A stretch of 64,000 nt of DNA from Amarobacillus sp046328225 (GTDB taxonomy: Bacteria; Chloroflexota; Dehalococcoidia; Tepidiformales; Tepidiformaceae). The position numbers were made by a program, and so were the translations under genes. The stretch covers positions 62,001-126,000 of the forward strand of contig JAXLWZ010000005.1 of assembly GCA_046328225.1 (NCBI GenBank), given 5' to 3'. This document shows positions 34,970 through 42,895 of this stretch, piece after piece. Below the pieces are notes generated by a model, which saw only the letters and a program-made list of their open reading frames with translations, ran no database searches and was not told the origin of the DNA. Numbering within the stretch: the first letter of the stretch is position 1; each line of letters begins with the position of its first letter.

Positions 34970-35719
34970 ATGAAGTTCGTAACGGGCCTGGCCGCGGCGC
35001 TGTACGTCGTCGCGCTGCCGCTCCTCCTGGTGACGACAAGCGTGCGCTTCTTCGCCGGCGAGGTCCGGTTCTACGAACGCGGCTTCCGCGCGCACGACGC
35101 CGACGTGACCACAGGCATCGCGATGCCCGAGCTGGACCGCGCCGCGGACGAAATCATCGACTACTTCGAGAACGACGCGACGACGCTGCGCATCCTCGTG
35201 CAGGAGGACGGCCAGGAAGTCTCGCTCTTCAACACGCGCGAGACCGAGCACATGAAGGATGTAAAGCGCGTCCTCCGGTTCGTGTTCCGGGTGAACGAAG
35301 TGACCCTCGCGTATGTCGTGGGGTACGTGGCGCTGGCCGTCCTGTGGTCGCGCGAGCGTTCGCCGCGAGGGTTGGCGAAGCTGTCGCTCGCGGGCGTTGG
35401 CGCGGGCCTCGCGGCGGTCGCGGTCATCGGCGGGCTCGCGTTCACCGGGTTCGACGCGGCATGGACGAAGTTCCACGAGCTCGTGTTCCGCAACGACCTC
35501 TGGCAGCTGAACCCCGATACCGACCACCTCATCCAGATGTTCCCCGAGCCCTTCTGGCAGGAAGCGACCTTCATCGTCGCGGGGATGGTGTTGGCGATGG
35601 CGATCGCGGTGGTCGTGGCTTCGGTGGCGTACCTGGCCATGGTGCGGCCCGAAGCTGCCGCGGAGCCGGAAGTGCCATCGCGCGAACGGCGCCGCCGGGA
35701 GCCGCGCCCGACCGCGTGA
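34970..35719 (+). CDS. DUF1461 (TIGR01906) integral membrane protein
   Basis: A 249-residue membrane protein with four hydrophobic segments (about 5-25, 113-128, 138-158, 203-225). The family signature near the C-terminus is present: F-R-N-D-L-W-Q-L-N-P-D-T-D-H-L-I-Q-M-F-P then E-P-F-W, as is the Y-F section after the first segment. The family (Lit-like in Firmicutes) includes enzymes of lipoprotein acyl transfer, but this member's function is not proven. ATG 34970. Confidence 0.85.
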   Translation: MKFVTGLAAALYVVALPLLLVTTSVRFFAGEVRFYERGFRAHDADVTTGIAMPELDRAADEIIDYFENDATTLRILVQEDGQEVSLFNTRETEHMKDVKRVLRFVFRVNEVTLAYVVGYVALAVLWSRERSPRGLAKLSLAGVGAGLAAVAVIGGLAFTGFDAAWTKFHELVFRNDLWQLNPDTDHLIQMFPEPFWQEATFIVAGMVLAMAIAVVVASVAYLAMVRPEAAAEPEVPSRERRRREPRPTA

Positions 35720-35744
35720 AGTCGCGGCAAGGCGGGTGGCCGTC

Positions 35745-35750
35745 TACGCT
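35745..35750 (+). promoter_or_regulatory. -10 hexamer of folD, leaderless type
   Basis: TACGCT ends exactly six bases before ATG 35757, with no ribosome-binding site between. Confidence 0.45.
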
Positions 35751-35756
35751 GGCCCC

Positions 35757-36632
35757 ATGACTGCACAACTCATCGACGGCGAAGCGATCGCGGGGACGAT
35801 CCGCGCGGAAGTGGCGGACCGCGTGGCGGCCCTGAAGGCGAAGGGCAAGACGCCCGGCCTCGCCGCCATCCTCGTGGGCGATGACCCCGGATCCGTCAGC
35901 TATGTCTCGATGAAGGCGAAGGACTGCGAGGCGGTGGGGATGTTCTCGGAGACGTTCCACCTGCCCGCGGACACGCCCCAGGCGGAGCTGTTCGCGCTCG
36001 TGGCACGGCTGAACGCGGACGCGCGCTTCGACGCCATCCTCCCGCAGCTGCCGGTGCCGCCGCAGATCGACGAGCGGCTCTACATCGACCAGATCCTGGC
36101 GGCGAAGGACGCGGACGGACTGCACCCCGAGAACCTGGGACGCCTCCTGCGCGGCGAGACCTCGCACGCGCTGCCCTGCACCCCGCACGGCGTCATCCAG
36201 ATGCTGCTGCGCACGGGCAACGACCCGGCGGGCAAGCATGTGGTGGTCGTGGGCCGTTCGACGCTCGTGGGCCGGCCGCTGGCGGTGCTCTTGAGCAACA
36301 AGGCCACGGGCGGGAACGCGACGGTGACCACCTGCCATACGGGCACGCCCGACATCGCGCGGCACACACGTGAGGCCGACATCGTCGTGATGGCCGCCGG
36401 CCGCCCGAACACGCTCCGCGCGGACATGGTGCGGCCGGGTGCGGTCGTCATCGACGTCGGTACGAACCGCATCGACGATGCCTCCCGGAAGCGCGGCTGG
36501 CGCCTCGTGGGCGATGCCGACTTCCCCGCGCTCAAGGAAGTGTGCTCCTGGATCACGCCGGTGCCGGGCGGCGTCGGCCCCATGACGCGCGCCATGCTGC
36601 TGGTGAACACCGTGCGCGCCGCGGGCGGATGA
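35757..36632 (+). CDS. folD: Methylene-THF dehydrogenase/cyclohydrolase FolD
   Basis: A 291-residue bifunctional enzyme that interconverts 5,10-methylene-, methenyl- and 10-formyl-tetrahydrofolate with NADP. Motifs: S-Y-V-S-M-K-A-K with the catalytic Lys, Q-L-P-V-P-P-Q-I-D, K-D-A-D-G-L-H-P-E-N-L-G-R-L, P-C-T-P-H-G-V, V-V-V-G-R-S-T-L-V-G-R-P and P-V-P-G-G-V-G-P-M-T. Full length. ATG 35757 is preferred to an upstream ATG at 35736 since it starts at the family's usual point. Confidence 0.97.
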   Translation: MTAQLIDGEAIAGTIRAEVADRVAALKAKGKTPGLAAILVGDDPGSVSYVSMKAKDCEAVGMFSETFHLPADTPQAELFALVARLNADARFDAILPQLPVPPQIDERLYIDQILAAKDADGLHPENLGRLLRGETSHALPCTPHGVIQMLLRTGNDPAGKHVVVVGRSTLVGRPLAVLLSNKATGGNATVTTCHTGTPDIARHTREADIVVMAAGRPNTLRADMVRPGAVVIDVGTNRIDDASRKRGWRLVGDADFPALKEVCSWITPVPGGVGPMTRAMLLVNTVRAAGG

Positions 36633-36636
36633 GGAA

Positions 36637-36692
36637 GAGAAAAGAGAAAAGAGGTAGGAGAAAAGGCCGTGGGAGCGGCCCTTCCCCTCTTT
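36637..36692. terminator. Purine-rich element and hairpin between folD and asd
   Basis: A purine-only or nearly so stretch (36637-36666) starts four bases after the folD stop and leads into GGCCG (36665-36669) pairing with CGGCC (36676-36680), then a pyrimidine stretch CCTTCCCCTCTTT that can pair back to AAGAGG of the purine arm. It probably terminates both convergent genes. A near copy is found at 41533. Confidence 0.55.
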
Positions 36693-37713
36693 AGCGGCGG
36701 ATGAGGTTGCGGCGGGCCGCTTCTTCGATGACCTGCACGACGTTCGTGGCCGCGCCTTTGCGGATGCTGTCCGTGATGGTCCACAGCGCCAGCGCGCCCG
36801 GGCACGAGGTGTCCTTGCGAATGCGTCCGACGAGCACGGCGTCCGTGCCGGCGACGTCCATCGGCGTGGGGTACTGCTCGTTTGCCGGGTCATCGACCAC
36901 GGTGACGCCGGCGCCGGTGGCGATGAGCTTGCGCGCCTGGTCGGGGTCCACGGGGTTCGTGAACTCGGCCCAGACCGTCATCGCGTGGCCGAAGAAGGTG
37001 GGCACGCGCACGCACGTCGCGGAGATGGCGATATCCGGGGCGTGGAAGATCTTGCGCGTCTCGTTCGCCATCTTGATCTCTTCCTTCGTGTAGCCATCGG
37101 CATCGAAGAGGTCGATCTGGGGGACGGCGTTGAAGGCGATTTCGCGCTTCTGCGTGCCGGAGGGTTCGTGGCGCCCTTCGAGCGCGGCGCGAGACTCGGC
37201 GGCGAGGCCATCCACCGCGGCCCCACCGGCTCCCGCGACGGCCTGGTAGGTGCTGACGATGATGCGCTTCAGCGGGTTGACGCGGTGGATGGGGTGCAGC
37301 GCCAGCACCATCGGCGTCGTCGTGCAGTTCGGCTGGCTGACGATGCCCTTGTGCCACTCGAGGTCCTCGGGATTGATCTCAGGGATGACGAGCGGGACCG
37401 CCGGGTCCTGCCGGAAGGCGCTGCTGTCGTCGATGACGAAGCTGCCGTTGGCGGCGGCCATAGGGGCATAGCGCTTCGACGCCGAGCCCGACGCCGAGAG
37501 GAAGACGATGTGGTCGTCGGCCGTGAAGCTTGCGTCCGAGGTCTCCTCGATGGTGACCGTCTTGCCGCGGAAGTCGATGGTCTTGCCGGCGGAGCGGGCG
37601 GTGGCGAGCAGGCGCAGCCGCCCGACGGGGACCTCGCGCTGGTCGAGGATTTTGAGGAACTCGCGGCCGACGATGCCGGCCCCGCCGACAACGGTGATGT
37701 TGTACGCGTCCAC
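36691..37713 (-). CDS. asd: Aspartate-semialdehyde dehydrogenase
   Basis: A 340-residue NADPH enzyme for the lysine, threonine and methionine branch. Motifs: V-V-G-G-A-G-I-V-G-R-E-F-L (nucleotide binding), S-A-S-G-S-A-S, catalytic Cys in S-Q-P-N-C-T-T-T-P-M, S-T-Y-Q-A-V-A-G-A-G and R-V-P-T-F-F-G-H-A. GTG 37713 is used because the frame upstream lacks family character and C-C-G-G-A-G lies at a fitting distance. No lysine or threonine gene adjoins it. Confidence 0.95.
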   Translation of the reverse strand: MDAYNITVVGGAGIVGREFLKILDQREVPVGRLRLLATARSAGKTIDFRGKTVTIEETSDASFTADDHIVFLSASGSASKRYAPMAAANGSFVIDDSSAFRQDPAVPLVIPEINPEDLEWHKGIVSQPNCTTTPMVLALHPIHRVNPLKRIIVSTYQAVAGAGGAAVDGLAAESRAALEGRHEPSGTQKREIAFNAVPQIDLFDADGYTKEEIKMANETRKIFHAPDIAISATCVRVPTFFGHAMTVWAEFTNPVDPDQARKLIATGAGVTVVDDPANEQYPTPMDVAGTDAVLVGRIRKDTSCPGALALWTITDSIRKGAATNVVQVIEEAARRNLIRR

Positions 37714-37950
37714 GCTGGGCTCCGGACAGGGGAAGTGCCTTCCATGGTAGCGGAAGCGCGCGCCCGGGCCAGCGGACATGAGTGGCGGTGTCGTTGCGAT
37801 GGTTTTGAAATGTGAAGTTGGGAGTTTGCTCCCTAGCCTGGCGGCGGACGCGCTGGCCAAAATGCCCGGGTCCAACGAGGGGACTCGCCTCCACGTGAGC
37901 GGGATCGGTTGGGGCCAGGTTATCGGGACATCGGAGTAGGAGTGAACACC

Positions 37951-38634
37951 ATGAAGGTATCAGCCATCGCCGCCGTGGCGATGTTCGTCATCATCCTGGC
38001 AAGCGCCCGCTCCGGCGTGTTCTCCCCCGCGACGGCAAGCGGCGAATCGAACCCGCCGGAAGCGGTCCTCAGCCAGCACCACTCCAGCGAGTCGACCGCG
38101 CCGCTCGCCTCTGACCCGCCGCCGGCGATGGCCGCGGATGACGCGCGCACCATTCCCCCGCAGGAGCGGAGCGCGTTGCTTCGCGGGGCCTCCGCGCACG
38201 CGCGTGCCCGGCTCGACGACGGCCTGGTCACCCGCGAGGAGATCGCGGCCGCGGCCAACGACGCCCGCACCTGCACCCTCGAGGCGACCGCGAATCTGCC
38301 GGGCGTGACCGTGGGGCCGGTCGGCGACGCCGAGTCCGGGTGGTTCGGCATCGACGCGACCACCAGGGACGCCGCGGAGGCCGCCCGCCCCCGCTACGAA
38401 GCGTGCATCACCGAGCATCTGCGCGATGTCCTGACGGCGTGGAACCTGGCGGCGTCGTTCGCGCGGGTGCAGCCTTTGTGGCTCTTCATGGCTGGCTGCC
38501 TGCGGGAGCAGGGCATCCGCGTGGAAGACGGTGCCACCTGGCTCGAAATGACGCGCGCCGTTCGCGACCAGGGGAAGTCGACGGACCTCGTCGATACCTG
38601 TGAGCGGTCCGCGCCGGCATCCGTCCGGCCGTAA
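37951..38634 (+). CDS. Exported protein, unknown (227 aa)
   Basis: An N-terminal hydrophobic segment (V-S-A-I-A-A-V-A-M-F-V-I-I-L-A-S-A) suggests a signal anchor or signal peptide, followed by a Ser/Pro-rich linker. The rest has four Cys (A-R-T-C-T, Y-E-A-C-I, M-A-G-C-L, V-D-T-C-E) spread over helical sequence, probably two disulfides. AGGAG at 37939 lies well before ATG 37951. No family recognised. Confidence 0.6.
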   Translation: MKVSAIAAVAMFVIILASARSGVFSPATASGESNPPEAVLSQHHSSESTAPLASDPPPAMAADDARTIPPQERSALLRGASAHARARLDDGLVTREEIAAAANDARTCTLEATANLPGVTVGPVGDAESGWFGIDATTRDAAEAARPRYEACITEHLRDVLTAWNLAASFARVQPLWLFMAGCLREQGIRVEDGATWLEMTRAVRDQGKSTDLVDTCERSAPASVRP

Positions 38635-38659
38635 CGGTCGCCGGCGACCGGGGAGTAGT

Positions 38660-38929
38660 TCACTGCTCCCCCGGCGCCGCGTCAGCCTCCTCGCAGTTGT
38701 CTCCCTCTGACGCTCGCCCGGCCCATGCGACCGCGGCGAGCGTCAGCTTGCCCCGGTCCGGGCTATCGAAGCGCTGCATCAGCTCCGAGACGTAGTTCTC
38801 GACGGTGTGGCGCGACAGGCCGAGCGCATCGGCGATTTCGGCGTTGTTCTGGCCCTCGGCGATGAGCACCAGGACTCGCCGGAACCGCGCCGGCAGCGCA
38901 AGCTCAGGGTCGCCCGGGAAGTCGTGCAT
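38660..38929 (-). CDS. Small LuxR-type helix-turn-helix regulator (89 aa)
   Basis: A protein made of one LuxR/GerE domain: A-L-P-A-R-F-R-R-V-L-V-L-I-A-E-G-Q-N-N-A-E-I-A-D-A-L-G-L-S-R-H-T-V-E-N-Y-V-S-E-L-M-Q-R-F. There is no receiver. The tail is acidic. GGAGAG precedes ATG 38929. It lies downstream of the sensor kinase at 39012-40733 on the same strand, but has its own promoter and no site for phosphotransfer. Confidence 0.75.
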   Translation of the reverse strand: MHDFPGDPELALPARFRRVLVLIAEGQNNAEIADALGLSRHTVENYVSELMQRFDSPDRGKLTLAAVAWAGRASEGDNCEEADAAPGEQ

Positions 38930-38954
38930 ACCGCTCTCCGCACCCGCCGCCCCG

Positions 38955-38984
38955 AAGATAGGACGGCCGGCGCCAACGGTGCAA
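38955..38984 (-). promoter_or_regulatory. Promoter of the small LuxR gene
   Basis: On the minus strand TTGCAC (38984-38979) and TATCTT (38960-38955) are 18 bases apart, and the start codon follows 25 bases later. Confidence 0.5.
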
Positions 38985-39011
38985 CGGCGCCGTGTAAACC
39001 TCGTGGCCCGG

Positions 39012-40733
39012 TCAGGCCGCGGCGCGCTCTTCGCCCGGGTGGGCGACGGGCAGGAGGACGCGGAAGGTGCTGCCCGCGCCCTCCTGCGTTTCGACATCGA
39101 TCCAGCCGCCGTGCGCGCGGAGGATGCCCAGCGCCGTCGGCAGCCCGAGGCCCGTCCCCTTGCCGACGGGCTTCGTCGTGTAGAACGGCTCGAAGATGTG
39201 CGCGAGGGCATCGGCGGCGATGCCCGTGCCGGTGTCGCTGACGGAGATGGCGTGGAAGGTGCCGGGGCGCACATCGATCCCCGCGGCGGCGTAGGTGCCA
39301 TCGATGTGCACCCGCCCGTAGCGAACGGTGAGGCAGCCGCCCGTCGGCATGGCATCGCGCGCGTTCAGCACCAGGTTGAGCAGCACCTGCTGCAGGGCGC
39401 CGAAGTTCCCCGTGACGCACCCCACCGCGACCGGCGTATCGGCGCGCACGTCGATCGCGGCGCCGAGACCGGGGCGTGCGACATCGAGCGTCTGCGCGAT
39501 CAGGCGGCTGATTTCGACGGGCTCGACGTGGTCGAATTCGAAGTGGCTGTAGGCGAGCAGCTGGCGGACGAGGCCCGCGCCCCGCTCCGCCGCCCTGCGC
39601 GCCTCGCCCAGGAGCTCGCGCGCGGGCGATTCGGCCGGGATTTCGCCACCGGCCAGGTAGATGTTGCCGAGCACGGCGGTGAGCAGGTTGTTGAAGTCGT
39701 GGGCGACGCCCCCGGCGAGGGTGCCCAGGCGCTCCATTTCGCGGGCACGTTCGAGGCGCGCGGCGAGCTCTCGCTGGCCGGTGACATCGGTCATGATCGC
39801 GCCGGCGCCGGACGCCACAGGGAAGAAGATGGTGCTGACGTCGCGCGGGACGCCGCCCAGGGGCGCGCGGAATTCGAGCTCGACCACGTCGCCACCGATG
39901 GCGCGGCGGATGGCGTCACGGGTCGCTTCGCCGTCGGCGGGGGCGAGACCGGAGGTAAGGGTTTCGAGGACGGCATCGCGGCCGAGACTGCCGAGGCGGC
40001 CCGCTGCCTGGTTGGCGTAGATGGGCACGCCTTCGGGGTCGAAGAGCAGCAGGAGCGCGGGCGCGTTGGCGGCGAACGCCTCGAAGCGGGCTTCGTTCGC
40101 GCGGGCGGCGGCGAGCGCTTCGCCCAGCTCCTCGGCATGGCGATGTTCGCGGGCCTGGGCCTGGATGAGCCGCTCGCGCAGGGCCTGTTCGGCGACACCC
40201 CGGTTCGCGCTAAAGAACCCAACCCCGAGCATGACCGCGGCCGTGAGTCCCAGCGTCCAGATCGAGACCGTGCCGTGCGGGACATCCGTGAGGCCGTGCG
40301 CGGCGAAAAGGAGCGCGGCCGAAAGCGCCCCGAGCGCGATGACGTACGGCGGCCGGAACATCGCCGACGACGTGTAGAGCGTGGCGATGGCGACGATGCT
40401 CAACACCGACAGCGACGCACCATCGGCGGCGGCCCCCAGGTTGAGGACGGCGATATCGATGGGAAGGACGATGCTCCAGGTGCGCATGAGCCGCGCCGGG
40501 TCGCGATGGGTCACCAGAAACGCGACCTGGATCCCCGCCTGCACGGCGACGAGCACGGCCAGCGCGAACCACGGCCAATGCCCGAGCCCCGATTCGAGGT
40601 GTCCCGTGGCGCCATAGACGACAAACGCGCCAACCATCAGGCCCCGTGACACGGCGTTGATGGGGAACGGGGCGATGGGCGCGGCGGCGGGCGCCGGCCT
40701 GGTCAGGGTGCCCAGGAACTGGAAGCGTTTCAT
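39012..40733 (-). CDS. Membrane PAS sensor histidine kinase
   Basis: A 573-residue kinase. The N-terminal 190 residues hold about six transmembrane segments without a large external loop, then a coiled region, a PAS domain (F-E-A-F-A-A-N-A-P-A-L-L-L-L-F-D-P-E-G), HisKA with His345 in G-G-V-A-H-D-F-N-N-L-L, and HATPase_c with N-A-R-D-A-M, D-T-G-T-G-I-A and G-K-G-T-G-L-G-L. The type is NtrB-like. No response regulator with a receiver adjoins it; the membrane part might sense a hydrophobic or envelope signal. Confidence 0.9.
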   Translation of the reverse strand: MKRFQFLGTLTRPAPAAAPIAPFPINAVSRGLMVGAFVVYGATGHLESGLGHWPWFALAVLVAVQAGIQVAFLVTHRDPARLMRTWSIVLPIDIAVLNLGAAADGASLSVLSIVAIATLYTSSAMFRPPYVIALGALSAALLFAAHGLTDVPHGTVSIWTLGLTAAVMLGVGFFSANRGVAEQALRERLIQAQAREHRHAEELGEALAAARANEARFEAFAANAPALLLLFDPEGVPIYANQAAGRLGSLGRDAVLETLTSGLAPADGEATRDAIRRAIGGDVVELEFRAPLGGVPRDVSTIFFPVASGAGAIMTDVTGQRELAARLERAREMERLGTLAGGVAHDFNNLLTAVLGNIYLAGGEIPAESPARELLGEARRAAERGAGLVRQLLAYSHFEFDHVEPVEISRLIAQTLDVARPGLGAAIDVRADTPVAVGCVTGNFGALQQVLLNLVLNARDAMPTGGCLTVRYGRVHIDGTYAAAGIDVRPGTFHAISVSDTGTGIAADALAHIFEPFYTTKPVGKGTGLGLPTALGILRAHGGWIDVETQEGAGSTFRVLLPVAHPGEERAAA

Positions 40734-40836
40734 GGCGGTCGCAAGCGCTACCCTGACGCGCCGATGGGAGTATGCCTATCGGGGAACTCCCGAACTGGGA
40801 CGACTCGCGGGCGTTTCAATCCCGTCCCGCACACCG

Positions 40837-40842
40837 TAGGGT
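40837..40842 (+). promoter_or_regulatory. -10 hexamer of alkA, leaderless type
   Basis: TAGGGT ends exactly six bases before ATG 40849. Confidence 0.4.
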
Positions 40843-40848
40843 GAGGCA

Positions 40849-41532
40849 ATGAGCATGCATTCGATCGACGCCGCGGCCGCACTCGAACATCTCGCGGCGC
40901 AGGACGCCGTGATGGCGCGCATCATCGAGGGCGTGGGCCCGTTCGGCCTGCAGCCCGACGCCACGGACCCCTTCCGCGCGCTGGCCCGTTCCATCGTCTT
41001 CCAACAACTCAGCGGCAAGGCGGCGAGCACCATCTTCAGCCGCTTCGTCGGCCTCTTCGACCCCGACGGCGGCGCGGAGCGCGAGGTTCGCCGCAGCGAC
41101 CCGGCATGGACGCCGGCGGGCGGGCCGTTCCCGGAACCGGTCGCGATCCTCGCAGCGAGCGACGAGGCCCTGCGCGGGGTCGGCCTTTCGCGGCAGAAGG
41201 TGGCCGCGCTGCGCAGCCTCGCCGAGCACTTCGCCGCCGGCGAGCTGGGCGCGGCGCTCTTCGCGGACCTCGATGACGAGGAGATTATCCGCCGGACGAC
41301 GCAGGTTCGCGGCATCGGGCGCTGGTCGGCGGAGATGTTCCTGATGTTCCATCTCGGGCGCCCGGACGTCCTGCCCGTGAACGATGTTGGCATCAACCGT
41401 GCGATCCAGAGGCAGTACGGGCTCGAAGCGGGCCCGAAACCGGCGGACGTTCTCCGCATCGGCGAGCCGTGGCGCCCCTGGGCGACGGTAGCGTGCTGGT
41501 ACCTCTGGCGCTCCGAGGACGTGGTGATTTGA
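40849..41532 (+). CDS. DNA-3-methyladenine glycosylase II (AlkA-like)
   Basis: A 227-residue HhH-GPD base-excision enzyme that removes alkylated purines. Visible are F-R-A-L-A-R-S-I-V-F-Q-Q-L-S-G-K-A-A-S-T-I, L-S-R-Q-K-V-A-A-L-R-S-L-A, the helix-hairpin-helix V-R-G-I-G-R-W-S-A-E-M-F, and the catalytic Asp in L-P-V-N-D-V-G. It is short, as in the AlkA group without the N-terminal domain (yeast MAG1-like). Alone in its transcription unit. Confidence 0.92.
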   Translation: MSMHSIDAAAALEHLAAQDAVMARIIEGVGPFGLQPDATDPFRALARSIVFQQLSGKAASTIFSRFVGLFDPDGGAEREVRRSDPAWTPAGGPFPEPVAILAASDEALRGVGLSRQKVAALRSLAEHFAAGELGAALFADLDDEEIIRRTTQVRGIGRWSAEMFLMFHLGRPDVLPVNDVGINRAIQRQYGLEAGPKPADVLRIGEPWRPWATVACWYLWRSEDVVI

Positions 41533-41592
41533 GGGAAAAGAGATAAGAGGAAGGAGAAAAGGGGAAGGCCGCGGCTGGTGCCGCGGCCTTTG
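41533..41592. terminator. Purine-rich element and terminator between alkA and icd
   Basis: AAGGCCGCGG (41565-41574) and CCGCGGCCTT (41581-41590) form a perfect 10-bp stem with a CTGGTG loop. The 30 bases directly after the alkA stop (41533-41562) are purine-rich and match the element at 36637-36666 at 27 of 30 positions. It serves convergent genes. Confidence 0.75.
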
Positions 41593-41618
41593 TTGGAAGC
41601 GGGGGGAAAGGTTAGCCG

Positions 41619-42833
41619 TCAGGCCATTTTGGCCTGGAGACGGCGGTCGAGGGCGGCGAGGAAGTCCTCGGTGGTGAGCCACGGAGCGTCCTTGGAGATG
41701 AGGATGGCCAGGTCCTTCGTCATCTCGCCGCCTTCTACGGCTTCGACGCAGACCTGCTCGAGGGCGTTCGCGAAGTTCGTCACTTCGGGGGTGCCGTCGA
41801 GCTTGCCGCGATGCGCGAGGCCGCGGGTCCACGCGAAGATCGAGGCGATCGGGTTGGTCGAGGTCTTCTCGCCGCGCTGGTGGGCGCGGAAGTGGCGGGT
41901 GACGGTGCCGTGCGCGGCCTCGGCCTCGACCGTTTCGCCGTCCGGCGTGAGGAGCACGGAGGTCATGAGGCCGAGGGAGCCGTAGCCCTGGGCCACGGTG
42001 TCGGACTGCACGTCGCCGTCGTAGTTCTTGCACGCCCAGACAATGCCGCCTTCCCACTTCAGGACCTGCGCAACCATGTCGTCGATGAGGCGGTGCTCGT
42101 AGGTGATGCCCTTCGCGTCGAAGTCCTTCTTGAACTCGGCCTCGAAGACCTCCTGGAAGATGTCCTTGAAGCGGCCGTCGTACGCCTTGAGGATGGTGTT
42201 CTTGGTGCTGAGGTAGACCGGCCAGCCGCGGTTGAGGCCGTAGCGCATGGAGGCGCGGGCGAAATCGCGGATGGAGTCGTCGTAGTTGTACATGCCCATG
42301 GCGATGCCGGGGCCGGCGAACTTCGCCACTTCGCGGGTGACGGGGGCGCCGCCGCCATCGGGCGTGAAGGTGATGGTGACCGTGCCGGCCGAGGGCACGC
42401 GGAAGTCGGTCGCCTTGTACTGGTCGCCGTGCGCGTGGCGGCCGATGACGATCGGCTTCGTCCAGCCGGGGACGAGGCGCGGGATGTTCGTGCAGACGAT
42501 GGGCTCGCGGAAGACGACGCCGCCAAGGATGTTGCGGATGGTGCCGTTCGGCGACTTCCACATCTCCTTGAGGTTGAACTCCTTCACGCGCTCCTCATCG
42601 GGCGTGATGGTCGCGCACTTCACGCCCACGCCGTGCTTCTTGATGGCGAGCGCGGCATCGACGGTGACCTGGTCGTTCGTGGCGTCGCGGTGCTCGATGC
42701 CGAGGTCGTAGTACTCAAGCTCGACATCGAGGTAGGGAAGGATCAGGCGGTCCTTGATGAACTGCCAGATGATGCGCGTCATCTCGTCGCCATCGAGTTC
42801 AACGACCGGGTTCACGACTTTGATCTTGGCCAA
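41619..42833 (-). CDS. icd: NADP-dependent isocitrate dehydrogenase
   Basis: A 404-residue enzyme of the eukaryotic-like homodimeric type that oxidises isocitrate to 2-oxoglutarate. Motifs: P-V-V-E-L-D-G-D-E-M-T-R-I-I-W, C-A-T-I-T-P-D-E-E-R-V, K-S-P-N-G-T-I-R-N-I-L-G-G (substrate site), Y-D-G-R-F-K-D-I-F, R-L-I-D-D-M-V-A and K-N-Y-D-G-D-V-Q-S-D. GAGGAGCTCC precedes ATG 42833. It lies 62 bases downstream of acnA on the same strand, so both successive TCA steps are probably expressed together. Confidence 0.97.
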   Translation of the reverse strand: MAKIKVVNPVVELDGDEMTRIIWQFIKDRLILPYLDVELEYYDLGIEHRDATNDQVTVDAALAIKKHGVGVKCATITPDEERVKEFNLKEMWKSPNGTIRNILGGVVFREPIVCTNIPRLVPGWTKPIVIGRHAHGDQYKATDFRVPSAGTVTITFTPDGGGAPVTREVAKFAGPGIAMGMYNYDDSIRDFARASMRYGLNRGWPVYLSTKNTILKAYDGRFKDIFQEVFEAEFKKDFDAKGITYEHRLIDDMVAQVLKWEGGIVWACKNYDGDVQSDTVAQGYGSLGLMTSVLLTPDGETVEAEAAHGTVTRHFRAHQRGEKTSTNPIASIFAWTRGLAHRGKLDGTPEVTNFANALEQVCVEAVEGGEMTKDLAILISKDAPWLTTEDFLAALDRRLQAKMA

Positions 42834-42895
42834 GGGGAGCTCCTCAGTGCTTCAGGTGGGCTGGCCGGGGTGCGCCCGGCAGGCGGACGGGGCCG

